Assembly: GCA_965228905.1 (NCBI GenBank)
Contig: CBDDII010000002.1
Location: 1,178,001-1,242,000 of the forward strand
Reading direction: 5' to 3'
DNA from: CALKXV01 sp965228905
Lineage (GTDB): Bacteria; Pseudomonadota; Alphaproteobacteria; Rhodobacterales; Rhodobacteraceae
Length of the DNA: 64,000 bases
The notes beneath the pieces are model-generated. The model made no database searches, was not told the DNA's origin, and saw only the letters and a program-made list of their open reading frames with translations. A program made the position numbers and the translations under genes. This document shows, one piece after another, positions 33,658-44,100 of this stretch; positions within the stretch are counted from its first letter, which is position 1, and the number at the start of each line of letters is the position of its first letter.

Positions 33658-35181
33658 ATGGCAGCGTTGGATACGAATCCTGAAGTGAAAGAGGGCGTCG
33701 ACCAGGAAACGGTCGATGCCGTGCGCTCGCTCGATACCTACAAGTACGGTTGGGAAACCGACATCGAGATGGAGTATGCGCCGAAAGGTCTGACCGAGGA
33801 CATCGTGCGCCTGATCTCGGAAAAGAACGGTGAGCCGGAGTGGATGACCGACTGGCGGCTGGAGGCCTATCGCCGTTGGTTGCAGATGAAGGAACCCGAC
33901 TGGGCGATGGTGGATTACCCTGAAATCGACTTTCAGGAGCAGTATTACTACGCCAAGCCCAAGTCGATGCAGGAAAAGCCGAAGTCGCTGGACGAGGTCG
34001 ATCCGAAGCTGTTGGAGACCTATGCCAAGCTGGGTATCCCGCTGAAAGAGCAGATGATTCTGGCCGGGGTCGAGGATGCGGGCAATGCGCCATCCGAGGG
34101 CCGCAAAGTGGCTGTGGACGCCGTTTTCGACAGCGTTTCCGTTGGCACGACTTTCCAGGCGGAACTGGCCAAGGCCGGGGTGATCTTCTGTTCGATTTCG
34201 GAAGCGATCAAGGAACATCCGGAGCTTGTGAAAAAGTACCTTGGCAGCGTCGTGCCGCAGTCGGACAACTTCTATGCGACGCTGAACAGCGCGGTATTCT
34301 CGGACGGGTCCTTTGTCTATGTCCCGCCCGGCGTGCGCTGTCCGATGGAATTGTCGACCTATTTCCGGATCAATGCCGAGAATACGGGGCAATTCGAACG
34401 CACTCTGATCATCGCCGACAAGGGGGCTTATGTTTCCTACCTTGAAGGCTGCACGGCGCCGCAGCGCGATACCTCGCAGCTTCATGCGGCTGTTGTGGAA
34501 CTGGTCTTGTTGGAAGATGCCGAGATCAAGTATTCGACCGTGCAGAACTGGTTCCCCGGCGACGAGAACGGCAAGGGCGGGATCTATAACTTTGTGACCA
34601 AGCGGGCCGACTGCCGGGGCGACCGTTCCAAGGTGATGTGGACGCAGGTGGAAACCGGATCGGCGGTCACCTGGAAGTATCCGTCCTGCATCCTGCGCGG
34701 CGACGACAGCCAGGGCGAGTTCTATTCCATCGCCATTGCCAACAACTATCAGCAGGCCGATACCGGCACGAAGATGGTGCATCTGGGCAAAAACACCAAA
34801 AGCCGGATCGTGTCGAAGGGGATCAGCGCAGGGCGCGCGCAGAACACCTATCGCGGGCTGGTGTCGATGCACCAGAAGGCAAAGGATTCAAGGAATTACA
34901 CCCAATGTGACAGCCTGTTGATCGGCGACAAATGCGGGGCGCATACGGTGCCTTACATCGAGGTGAAGAACAACTCTTCGCGGGTGGAGCACGAGGCGAC
35001 GACATCCAAGGTGGACGACGACCAGTTGTTCTATTGCCGCCAGCGCGGCATGGACGAGGAAGAGGCGGTGGCCCTTGTCGTCAACGGGTTCTGCAAGGAG
35101 GTCTTGCAGGCCCTGCCGATGGAATTTGCCATGGAAGCGCAGCAGTTGGTGGCGATTTCGCTTGAGGGGAGCGTGGGCTGA
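33658..35181 (+). CDS. sufB: Fe-S cluster assembly scaffold protein SufB
   Basis: SufB is the core scaffold of the SufBC2D complex, where new Fe-S clusters are built. The 507-residue protein is of usual length and has VPPGVRCPMELSTYFRIN, EGCTAPQRDTSQLHAAVVE, KYPSCILRGDDSQGEF, KNTKSRIVSKGISAGRAQNT and the C-terminal QCDSLLIGDKCGAHTVPY. A CAAGGAG ribosome site precedes the ATG. It lies 16 nt after the NifS-like gene. Confidence 0.97.
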   Translation: MAALDTNPEVKEGVDQETVDAVRSLDTYKYGWETDIEMEYAPKGLTEDIVRLISEKNGEPEWMTDWRLEAYRRWLQMKEPDWAMVDYPEIDFQEQYYYAKPKSMQEKPKSLDEVDPKLLETYAKLGIPLKEQMILAGVEDAGNAPSEGRKVAVDAVFDSVSVGTTFQAELAKAGVIFCSISEAIKEHPELVKKYLGSVVPQSDNFYATLNSAVFSDGSFVYVPPGVRCPMELSTYFRINAENTGQFERTLIIADKGAYVSYLEGCTAPQRDTSQLHAAVVELVLLEDAEIKYSTVQNWFPGDENGKGGIYNFVTKRADCRGDRSKVMWTQVETGSAVTWKYPSCILRGDDSQGEFYSIAIANNYQQADTGTKMVHLGKNTKSRIVSKGISAGRAQNTYRGLVSMHQKAKDSRNYTQCDSLLIGDKCGAHTVPYIEVKNNSSRVEHEATTSKVDDDQLFYCRQRGMDEEEAVALVVNGFCKEVLQALPMEFAMEAQQLVAISLEGSVG

Positions 35182-35185
35182 TGTT

Positions 35186-35318
35186 CTTCGCCAAGGCGAA
35201 GTCCGACGCGGACTTCGCGTTGTTTTCCGTCGCGGAAAACACCTCTCCCAAGTCCGTGATGTTGGAAAATGCGACATTTTCGGACGCGAAGTCCGCGTCG
35301 GACTTCGCATGGCGAAGC
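35186..35318. repeat. Array B: second palindrome array in the suf operon
   Basis: Perfect inverted repeats lie at 35196-35218 (arms GCGAAGTCCG, loop ACG), 35221-35241 (TGTTTTCCG, loop TCG), 35265-35281 (GAAAATG, loop CGA) and 35286-35308 (arms GCGAAGTCCG again, loop CGT). The outer edges can also pair: CTTCGCC/GGCGAAG at 35186-35201 and CTTCGC/GCGAAG at 35303-35317. The GCGAAGTCCG arms also match the first hairpin of array A. The remaining part of the gap, 35319-35519, holds no gene I can support. Confidence 0.85.
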
Positions 35319-35519
35319 ATTTTCTGATGGTCTGTGCCCTTCAATTCAATGCTGGCCGGTCTGAGTGGTTCGAAGCCTTGGCGGATCGCAGTCGCAAGGG
35401 AGACGCATGGATGTCCCTCAATTCCGTCAACAATCGCGGCGATTTCTCCGCATCATTGCCCTTTTTTTACCATCTTCGCCTGTCACTGCTGCCTCCAAAC
35501 AGATCTTTGGATGAGCAGA

Positions 35520-36086
35520 ATGGCAAGATCGAAGAAGCTGGATCAGCGCGACGGGTTCGAGGACCGGTTGAAGCGGATCAAGAAGGGTGGCGCGAACACC
35601 ATGGGCGAGATCCAGGTGGGCCCGCGCGAAGAAATACGGGCCGGATCGAAATCCAAGCCCGCCAATACCGTGCGCGTCAAACGCAAGAAACAAAAGAAGA
35701 AAGAGGTCGGGCGCGGCTCGACCATGTCCTTGATGTTCATGGCGTTTCTGTTCGGCGGCTTGTCGATGTTCGTCGGCCAGGTCGCCAATTTCCACTTTTT
35801 CCAGGAAGGCGGCTTTGTGCCGATCGACCTGAGCGGAACGCCGGTCGAACAATATCTGCCTTTCGCGCATCTGGCGATCGGGGGCGTTCTGGCGCTGATG
35901 TTCTGCTGGACGTTCCATCTGACCAGCATCCTGCGCCTGGCCGCCGCGGCCGCCGGGGTGTTCCTGGTCTTCGAGTATCACGCCGAGATGGTGCAACAGG
36001 CACCGGGGGTCTATTCGAAGTTCTTTTCGAAGCCCTACGTGAAAGAAATTCGCCAGTCCGCCAAGGCCGACAACGCCGCGGCCTGA
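35520..36086 (+). CDS. Membrane protein of unknown function in the suf operon
   Basis: The 188-residue protein has a very basic, soluble N-terminal half (about 1-75; runs such as RVKRKKQKKK) and then three hydrophobic segments (about 80-100, 122-142 and 146-163). It ends in a soluble tail. I recognise no family. Its place between sufB and sufC implies coexpression with Fe-S assembly, and the basic half could contact RNA, lipid or an acidic partner. The start is uncertain: ATG 35520 (MARSKKLDQRDGFED) or ATG 35511, neither with a strong ribosome site. Confidence 0.6.
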   Translation: MARSKKLDQRDGFEDRLKRIKKGGANTMGEIQVGPREEIRAGSKSKPANTVRVKRKKQKKKEVGRGSTMSLMFMAFLFGGLSMFVGQVANFHFFQEGGFVPIDLSGTPVEQYLPFAHLAIGGVLALMFCWTFHLTSILRLAAAAAGVFLVFEYHAEMVQQAPGVYSKFFSKPYVKEIRQSAKADNAAA

Positions 36087-36114
36087 CGACAAGCCACAAT
36101 CGAAAAATCAATGC

Positions 36115-36140
36115 GGGTGCCGCCCTTTCGGGCGGTGCCC
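36115..36140 (+). terminator. Intercistronic hairpin before sufC
   Basis: GGGTGCCGCCC and GGGCGGTGCCC pair over 11 bp (two G-T wobbles) around TTTC. There is no T-run, so it is more likely an mRNA-stability element between the membrane protein gene and sufC than a full terminator. Confidence 0.5.
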
Positions 36141-36165
36141 CTTGCCGTGTTTCAAGGGGATAAAA

Positions 36166-36921
36166 ATGCTGAAAATCAACAACCTCCACGTCAAACTTGA
36201 GGAAGAAGAAAAGCAGATTCTGAAGGGTGTGGACCTTGAGGTGCCTGCCGGTGCCGTCCATGCGATCATGGGGCCGAACGGGTCGGGCAAATCCACGCTT
36301 TCCTATGTTCTGTCGGGCCGCGACGGCTATGAAGTGACGGACGGGGCGGCCACGCTGGAAGGCGCGGACATCCTTGACCTGGAGCCGGAGGAGCGCGCCG
36401 CTGCCGGTCTTTTCCTAGCGTTCCAGTATCCGGTGGAAATCCCCGGTGTCGGCAACATGACCTTTCTGCGCACGGCGCTGAACGCTCAGAAAAAGGCGCG
36501 GGGCGAGGAAGAGGTCAGCGCGGCCGATTTCCTGAAGCTGATCCGCGAGAAGGCGAAAGCGCTAAAGATCGACGCCGAGATGCTGAAGCGCCCCGTCAAC
36601 GTCGGGTTCTCGGGCGGCGAGAAGAAGCGGAACGAAATTCTTCAGATGGCGGTGCTTGAGCCGAAGATGTGTATTCTGGACGAAACGGATTCCGGGCTGG
36701 ACGTGGACGCGATGCGGCTGGTGTCGGACGGTGTGAACGCCCTGCGCGATGCCGGGCGGTCGTTCCTGGTTATCACGCATTATCAACGGCTTCTGGATCA
36801 TATCCAACCCGATGTCGTGCATATCATGGCCGAGGGCCGGATCGTGAAATCGGGTGGGCCTGACCTGGCGCTTGAGGTCGAGAACAACGGTTACGCCGAT
36901 ATTCTGGCGGAGTTGGCCTGA
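36166..36921 (+). CDS. sufC: Fe-S assembly ATPase SufC
   Basis: SufC is the cytoplasmic ABC-type ATPase of the SufBC2D scaffold. The 251-residue protein has Walker A GPNGSGKST, Q-loop FQYPVEIPGV, signature FSGGEKKR and Walker B MCILDETDSGLD, where the SufC-specific SGLD replaces the usual SALD. AAGGGGA precedes the ATG by 5 nt. The stop overlaps the sufD start (TGATG). Confidence 0.97.
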   Translation: MLKINNLHVKLEEEEKQILKGVDLEVPAGAVHAIMGPNGSGKSTLSYVLSGRDGYEVTDGAATLEGADILDLEPEERAAAGLFLAFQYPVEIPGVGNMTFLRTALNAQKKARGEEEVSAADFLKLIREKAKALKIDAEMLKRPVNVGFSGGEKKRNEILQMAVLEPKMCILDETDSGLDVDAMRLVSDGVNALRDAGRSFLVITHYQRLLDHIQPDVVHIMAEGRIVKSGGPDLALEVENNGYADILAELA

Positions 36922-38207
36922 TGGGTGTTGCGGTGGCAAAATCCGATGCGTTGAGCGAGCGGCTGGCCGGGCTGACGCTGCCCGAAGGTGGTGGATGGGC
37001 CAAGGCGGCGCGGGCGGATGCGCTGGCGCGGCTGACGGCCATGGGCCTGCCGGGGCGGCGCGATGAATACTGGCGCTTCACGCGGCCTGATGACCTGAAC
37101 CAGCCCGATGCGCCCGAGGCGGCTGTCTTCCAGTCTGGCGAGGCACCGATCTTTGACGGCATCGACCGGTTGAAGGTGGTCTTCCGCGACGGGGTTTTCG
37201 ATGCTGAAGCCTCGGACGATCTGACCGGCGAGGGGATCGAGATCGAGCGGCTGGAAACCGCGATGGCGCAGGACATTCACTGGGCCAAGGACATCTATGG
37301 CGTGCTTGAGACGCGGGGGCAGACCCCGGTCAAGCGGCCCTTCGCGGCGCTGAATACGGCTTTTGCAACCGACGGAATCGTGATCCGGGTCACCGGCAAG
37401 GCGACGCGCCCAGTCAGTTTCATGTACCTGCATGAGGATCCGAAAAGCGATGCCATCCTGCATTTCATCGTGAAGGTGGAAGAGGGGGCCGAGGTGACGG
37501 TGCTGGAGAACGGTCCGGCGGCGGCGCGGTTCAACAAGTGCATGGAGGTCGAAGTGGCCGATGGCGGCAGCTTTCACCATGTCCGCGCCCAGGGGCGCGA
37601 CCACGAACGTCGCGCGGTCACCCACATCTTTGCCCGGCTGGGCGAGGAAAGCGTGTTCAAGTCCTTCACCCTGACCGCCAACGGGATGCTCACCCGGAAC
37701 GAAGCGTTCATCGAATTGACCGGCGACAATGCCACCGCCCATATCGCGGGGGCGGCCGTCGGTGACGGCGATTTCCACCATGACGACACGGTTTTCGTCA
37801 CCCATGACGCGGTGAATTGCGAAAGTCGGCAGGTGTTCAAGAAGGTTCTGCGCAACGGGGCCGTGGGTGCCTTCCAGGGCAAGATCCTTGTAAAGGAAGG
37901 CGCGCAGAAGACCGACGGGTATCAGATCAGCCAGTCGCTTTTGCTGGATGACGATGCGCAGTTCCTGGCCAAGCCCGAGCTGGAAATCTATGCCGACGAC
38001 GTGGCCTGTTCCCATGGGTCGACCTCGGGAGCGATCGACGAAGAGGCGTTGTTCTATCTGCGCTCGCGCGGGGTGAGCGAACCCGAGGCGCAGGATCTTC
38101 TGGTGCTGGCCTTCCTGGCCGAGGCCATCGAAGAGATCGACAGCGAAGAGATCGCCGCCGACATCCTTGGTCGCCTGGAAGAATGGCTGGTGCGCCGGCG
38201 CAAATGA
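36921..38207 (+). CDS. sufD: Fe-S cluster assembly protein SufD
   Basis: SufD is the SufB paralogue that completes the scaffold complex. The 428-residue protein has an N-terminal RRDEYWRFTRPDDL and the C-terminal beta-helix core with FQGKILVKEGAQKTDGYQ and ADDVACSHGSTSGAIDEEALFYLRSRG, the SufD signature. It is coupled to sufC by TGATG and to the next membrane protein gene by ATGA. Confidence 0.96.
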   Translation: MGVAVAKSDALSERLAGLTLPEGGGWAKAARADALARLTAMGLPGRRDEYWRFTRPDDLNQPDAPEAAVFQSGEAPIFDGIDRLKVVFRDGVFDAEASDDLTGEGIEIERLETAMAQDIHWAKDIYGVLETRGQTPVKRPFAALNTAFATDGIVIRVTGKATRPVSFMYLHEDPKSDAILHFIVKVEEGAEVTVLENGPAAARFNKCMEVEVADGGSFHHVRAQGRDHERRAVTHIFARLGEESVFKSFTLTANGMLTRNEAFIELTGDNATAHIAGAAVGDGDFHHDDTVFVTHDAVNCESRQVFKKVLRNGAVGAFQGKILVKEGAQKTDGYQISQSLLLDDDAQFLAKPELEIYADDVACSHGSTSGAIDEEALFYLRSRGVSEPEAQDLLVLAFLAEAIEEIDSEEIAADILGRLEEWLVRRRK

Positions 38208-38698
38208 GCGTCGTTCTGGATATCCTGCGCACCTATCGTGCCCCGCGCGAGGTGCAGGCTCGTCGGATCGAGGGTGGCCCGCGCGAGGATCGCGCCCTGG
38301 CTATCCTTCTGGCGGCCTGTGGGGTGATCTTCGTCGCGCAATGGCCGCGTTTCGCACGCGAGGCGTTTCTCGATTCGTCCGTTTCCCTGGAAGCGCGGAT
38401 GGCGGGGGGGCTTTTCGGCTGGATCCTGGTGATGCCGCTGGTGTTTTATGCCTTGTCGCTGGTTCTGACGATTGTCATGCGGGCCACTGGCACACCGGTG
38501 CCGGGCCATGCCTGCCGGATGGCGCTGTTCTGGGCGCTTCTGGCGTCGACGCCCTTGTGGCTGTTTGCGGGTCTTCTGGGCGGTTTCGCGCCGGGGCCGG
38601 GCTTCGGGCTGGTCAGCCTTGCAGCCTTGATCGCTGTGGTTGTCTTTGCCGGTGCAGGGATTATGACGGCGCGGGCAGGAACCGTGAGGCAGGCGTGA
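38204..38698 (+). CDS. YIP1-like integral membrane protein 1
   Basis: The 164-residue protein has an N-terminal soluble part (MSVVLDILRTYRAPREVQ) and four hydrophobic helices. That pattern, and its pairing with a similar neighbour, suggests the YIP1 family. The function in bacteria is not known. It starts in an ATGA overlap with sufD and ends in a GTGA overlap with the next gene, so it is firmly part of the suf operon. Confidence 0.65.
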   Translation: MSVVLDILRTYRAPREVQARRIEGGPREDRALAILLAACGVIFVAQWPRFAREAFLDSSVSLEARMAGGLFGWILVMPLVFYALSLVLTIVMRATGTPVPGHACRMALFWALLASTPLWLFAGLLGGFAPGPGFGLVSLAALIAVVVFAGAGIMTARAGTVRQA

Positions 38699-39271
38699 CA
38701 CTTTGGAGCCAATTGATCGACGTGGCGCGCCGGATGGTGCGCGAGCCGCAGAAGGCGGCGGATGACCTGTTGCAGTTGAACCTGCCGCGCGACGTTCTGG
38801 TGACGGGGTTCATCGCCGTGATGGCGATTTCGGTGATCGTGACCGAGCCGATGCTGGCGGTAGCCGCGACAGTGTTCGAAGGCGATCCGCTGCCGCCACT
38901 GGTGCGGGCCATCGGATCGATCCTTGGCGGTTTCGCCTTTGTCTGGCTTTTGTGGAAGATGGGGGCGTTCCTTGGTGGCAAGGGCGGCTTCGATCAGGTC
39001 TTTGCCATCTTCGTGGTGCTGGAAGGCATCTTTGTTGCGGGGATCACGGTCTTGCTGGTTTTCATGGCGCTGATCCCCGCGGTGGCCGGTCTGGCCGGGC
39101 TTGGCTTCGTGATCTTCTGGATCTGGATGTTTTCCAATGCGCTGACCCGTGTGCATGAGTTTCGCTCGGCCTGGAAGGCATTGGGGATCGTCGTGGTGTC
39201 GTGGATCGTCATGAATTACCTCGGTGCGCTTGTGATGGACCTTTTGTCGGGGATGGTGGGAGGATCGTCCA

Positions 39272-39279
<8 letters not shown>
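38695..39279 (+). CDS. YIP1 family integral membrane protein 2
   Basis: The 194-residue protein starts at GTG 38695 inside the previous stop. VARRMVREPQKAADDLLQLNLPRDV is the typical amphipathic N-terminal part of bacterial YIP1 proteins and is followed by five hydrophobic segments. It overlaps sufS by 8 bp. It is paralogous in layout to the preceding gene, so the two may form a heteromer. No function is established. Confidence 0.7.
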
Positions 39280-40492
<1,213 letters not shown>

Positions 40493-40504
40493 GGCCCGGA
40501 TGCC

Positions 40505-40624
40505 TTAGGGCTTGCCAACGATGGCAATGACCTTGTCGAGGGTTTCCTTGTATTCGGTGTTGTGACTGAAGTGGCGCAGGGCGTCACGAATGCGCAGCCA
40601 GTCGTCGCGTGTCAGGTGTTCCAT
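40505..40624 (-). CDS. Small helical protein, 39 residues
   Basis: The frame encodes MEHLTRDDWLRIRDALRHF followed by SHNTEYKETLDKVIAIVGKP, two amphipathic helices with balanced charge. The composition looks coding rather than random. It ends 13 nt from the convergent sufS stop. GAGAG lies just before the ATG; an upstream TTG at 40636 is an alternative start. The function is unknown. It may be read through from the response regulator gene despite the hairpin in between. Confidence 0.45.
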   Translation of the reverse strand: MEHLTRDDWLRIRDALRHFSHNTEYKETLDKVIAIVGKP

Positions 40625-40637
40625 ACTCTCATAGCCC

Positions 40638-40657
40638 AAAAGGCCCCCGGTGGGGGT
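40638..40657 (-). terminator. Short intrinsic terminator after the response regulator gene
   Basis: On the minus strand CCCCC-ACC-GGGGG is followed by CC and TTTT. It lies about 60 nt after the response regulator stop and just upstream of the 39-residue gene. Confidence 0.5.
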
Positions 40658-40718
40658 ATGGCCGAGAGTGGTTAAACTTGCGTTTCGCGGTGATTGCCGG
40701 TCGCCGGAGCAGCGGCGG

Positions 40719-41114
40719 TCAGTTGGCCAGAAGCTCTTGTATTGCCGTCACGAAGGCGGAGTGCAGACAGGGTTTGTGGCAAATCTTGGCGGCCGGGAAC
40801 CGCGCCCGCAGCATGTCGATTTCCGCATGGCCCGAGTGAAAGACGATCGGTGTGTTGTCCTTGACCAGTTTCTGCGCCAGTTCCTCGGCATTTCCGTCGG
40901 GCAGGCGCAAATCCAGTATCGCGGCGTCATAGCTTTCGGATTTCAGCGCGTCATAGGCTTCGGCCAATGTCAGGGCGTGGTCGACGCAATTCGCGCCCGC
41001 CTCCAACAGTTTGTCTATGATGGCCATCGCGATGAAGGCCTCGTCTTCGACAAGCAGCACCCGGACATCGGACAGGGGGGCGGCGGCATCGCTCATTGTC
41101 ATGTCGGATGGCAT
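40719..41114 (-). CDS. Single-domain response regulator
   Basis: The 131-residue receiver domain has the acidic pocket in VEDE, the phospho-acceptor D68 in AILDLRLPDG, Ser in VFHSGH at the Thr position and K114 in CHKPC. It has no output domain, so it probably acts by protein contact or as a phosphate sink. It follows the hybrid CheB/CheR kinase gene by 2 nt and is its likely partner. The start at 41114 is uncertain; ATGs at 41102 and 41096 are in frame. Confidence 0.85.
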   Translation of the reverse strand: MPSDMTMSDAAAPLSDVRVLLVEDEAFIAMAIIDKLLEAGANCVDHALTLAEAYDALKSESYDAAILDLRLPDGNAEELAQKLVKDNTPIVFHSGHAEIDMLRARFPAAKICHKPCLHSAFVTAIQELLAN

Positions 41115-41116
41115 GG

Positions 41117-44100
41117 TCAGTCCAGTTTGAATCGAAGGTGCATATCAAGCCCGTTTTCGGTGAAGTCCTGGCTGTATTCGCCGTGCAACTGCTGCACGGC
41201 CATTGCCATCAACTTGTTGCCAAAGCCCGGTACGATTTCATCTTTCAACCGGAAGTCGGGCAGGGTTTCGGACCAGGTGAGGTCCATGTGATTGTCGTCG
41301 TCGACGGACCACTTCACTTTGAGAGACCCTTCGGGAAGCGAAAGCGCACCGTATTTCAGGGCATTGGTGGTCAATTCGTGGAAAAACAGCGTCAGGGTTG
41401 TCAGCATGTCGGGGGAAATAAAGGTTTCCGGCCCGCTGGCTTCGATCTTCTGGTTGTTCGCGTGAGGCGTGAGGATGCGGTTCAGAAGGTCGCTCCAGTT
41501 GACGCCGTTGATCGGGCCCTGTTTGCGCGCCAGTTCATAGGCGTGGGACAGCGCGTTCACCCGTGACAGCATCGAGTCGGCGAAGGTTTCGCATTCGCGG
41601 TTTTCCTTGGGTGCCGAAGCGATGATGCTGCCGACCACAGCGAAGAGGTTTTTCACCCGGTGGCTCATCTCCTGGACCAGCATTTCCTGGCGTTCCTGGT
41701 CCAGGTGTTCCTGCGAGATGTCGATCATCGCGCTTATGACTTTTTTAGCACCGCTGGATGAACGATGGGGAATGCCGCGCGTGCGCAGCCAACGATCTTC
41801 GGGTCCGTCGGTCAGGATCCGCGCAACGATCTCGTAATCCTTGTCTTCCGCCGCAGCATGATCGACCACGCCCTCGGCTGCGGCGAGCGTTTCCGAATGC
41901 ACGTTCTTCCGCATCGCCTCGCGGCTGTATTCGCCGGGGCCGTCCAACCCAAGATGGGCGGCGCAAAGGGCATCGGCGGTGACGAGGTCCGTTTCCACAT
42001 CCAACTCGGCCATGCCCATGCGCCCGGCCTCAAGCGCAAGGCGCAGGCGTTCGGACTTGATGTGAAGGTCATCGCGGAGGTTCACCAGTTCGGTCACGTC
42101 AACAAGGGTGATCGAGGTGCCTTCGACCGATCCATCGCCAAAGAAATAGGGAACGACGCGCAAGAGATAGTGATGTTCGCCGTCCTCGGAGGTGACGGAT
42201 TGTTCAACCGTTTCGCCGGACTTGAATACAGTGTCGATGGCCTGTGGCAGATCGAAGTCGCGGAACTGGATGTGGAATTCCGTGATGCGTCGGCCGCGGT
42301 CGTCTTCGCGCAGCGGCAGCACGTTCTTGGCCGCCCTTGTCAGGTGGCGGATGCGCAAGGCACGATCCAGCACCACCATGATCAGTTCGGAGGCCTGCAT
42401 GAAGTTGTCGAGGTCGGCATTGGCAATCGACAATTCGTCGATCTTGTTCTTCAGTTCCTCGTTCGCGGTGGTCAGTTCCTCGTTCGATGACTGAAGCTCT
42501 TCGTTCATCGACATCATTTCTTCGTTCGAGCTTTTCAACTCTTCATTCGTGGTCTCGACTTCCTCGATCTTGGTTTTCAGCAAAAGCTGCGTTGCCTGAA
42601 GTTGCTCTTGAAGGTCGGCAATCCGCTGGTCGCGGGACGCTGGCGTGACAGCGAATTCATCGACCTTCTGTTTCAGGCGTTCGCGGGCGATGAATATCAG
42701 GGCGACGGTGCCGTCCTTGAACGGGTGCGCGATGATGTCGGTTTGCTGCATCCCGAAGGGCGAGGGGACTTCTATATCCTTCAGGGCAATCCGCCTGTTG
42801 TCGCGCTGGGCATCGGCCAGAAGCGGCATGACCTGTTCGCGGATGCCTTCGCGGGCCAGCGCAAAGATGTGTCTTTCGTCGCCGGGGCGCGACATCAGGA
42901 ACAGGCTGAGGTCGCCGGAGCTGTGGATGATCCTGCCGTCTGTAGAAACCCGCACGAAGGGGGGCGCGTATTGGTCGTAGATCGTGGTGTTGGTGACATC
43001 CAGCCCCTTGCTGTTCGGAAAGTCGTCGTCGTGCGCCATCTTCGTGTTGATGCTGTTGCGGCTTTCCCTGCTTTGGCCGAGGGGCAGCATGATGTGCCCG
43101 CGCTGTGCGGTTTCGCGTCTTTGGAACAGACGGGATCTGGGATCGACGGAATCGTACAATTCGCTGCGGCGGGTGACATTCTCGGAACTTCCAAGAAACA
43201 GCATCCCGCCCGGGCGCAAGCTGAAATGGAAGATGGGCAGAACGTCGTGCTGCATCTTTTCGTCGAGATAGATCAAGAGGTTCCGGCAGGAAATCAGGTC
43301 GACCTTTGAAAAGGGCGCATCCTTTATCAGGCTGTGAATCGAAAAACGCACCATGTCGCGGATGGCCGGAACCATCTCGAACTGCCCGTCCTGGCCGATT
43401 GTATATTCTTCCTGGAACCGGGCTGGCAGTTCCTTCAGCGATGACATCGGGTATTGCGCGTTACGGGCGATCTGAATGACTTTTTCGTCGATGTCGGTGG
43501 CAAAAATCTGGACGACCGGCTTCTTGCCGTGTTTCTTGCAGGCCTCGTGGACAAGCATCGCGATGCTATATGCCTCTTGCCCGCTGGAGCAGCCCGGCAC
43601 CCAGATCCGCACTTCGTCGCCTTCTTTCGCATCCCTGACTAAGGGGGCGATCGCGTGTTTCTGAAGGCGTTCGAAACTGTCGAGATCGCGGAAGAACGCG
43701 GTGACGTTGATCAGGAAATCCTGGAACAAGAGGCGACGTTCGGACGGGTTGTGACTGAGGTAGGTCGCATAATCGTCGATATTGGTATACTCCAGCACCT
43801 GGAGGCGACGTTCGAGGCGGCGAAAGATGGTGGCGCGCTTGTAGCCGGAGAAATCGTGGCCCAGGTCTTCGAGCAATATCCGAAGCACGCGCTGGAGCTT
43901 TTCTTCCATTTCGTCGGGGCTTTCGGGAAGATCCGGATAGAGTTTGCCCGAGAAATAGGCTTGGAGCCGCGCTACGATTTCCTTGGCCGTAAGCGTATAA
44001 TCGATGAGTTCGGTCGCTATTGCTGCGTGGGGCATCCCGTCATACCGGGCCTCTTCGGGCGATTGTGCAACGCAGATGCCGCCCATTTCCTTAATCATGC

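Noticed and set aside
33343..34872. A 509-codon open frame antisense to sufB and the end of the desulfurase gene
   Set aside because: sufB is unmistakable on the plus strand; the antisense product is Arg/His-rich and has no domain. High GC leaves such frames open by chance.
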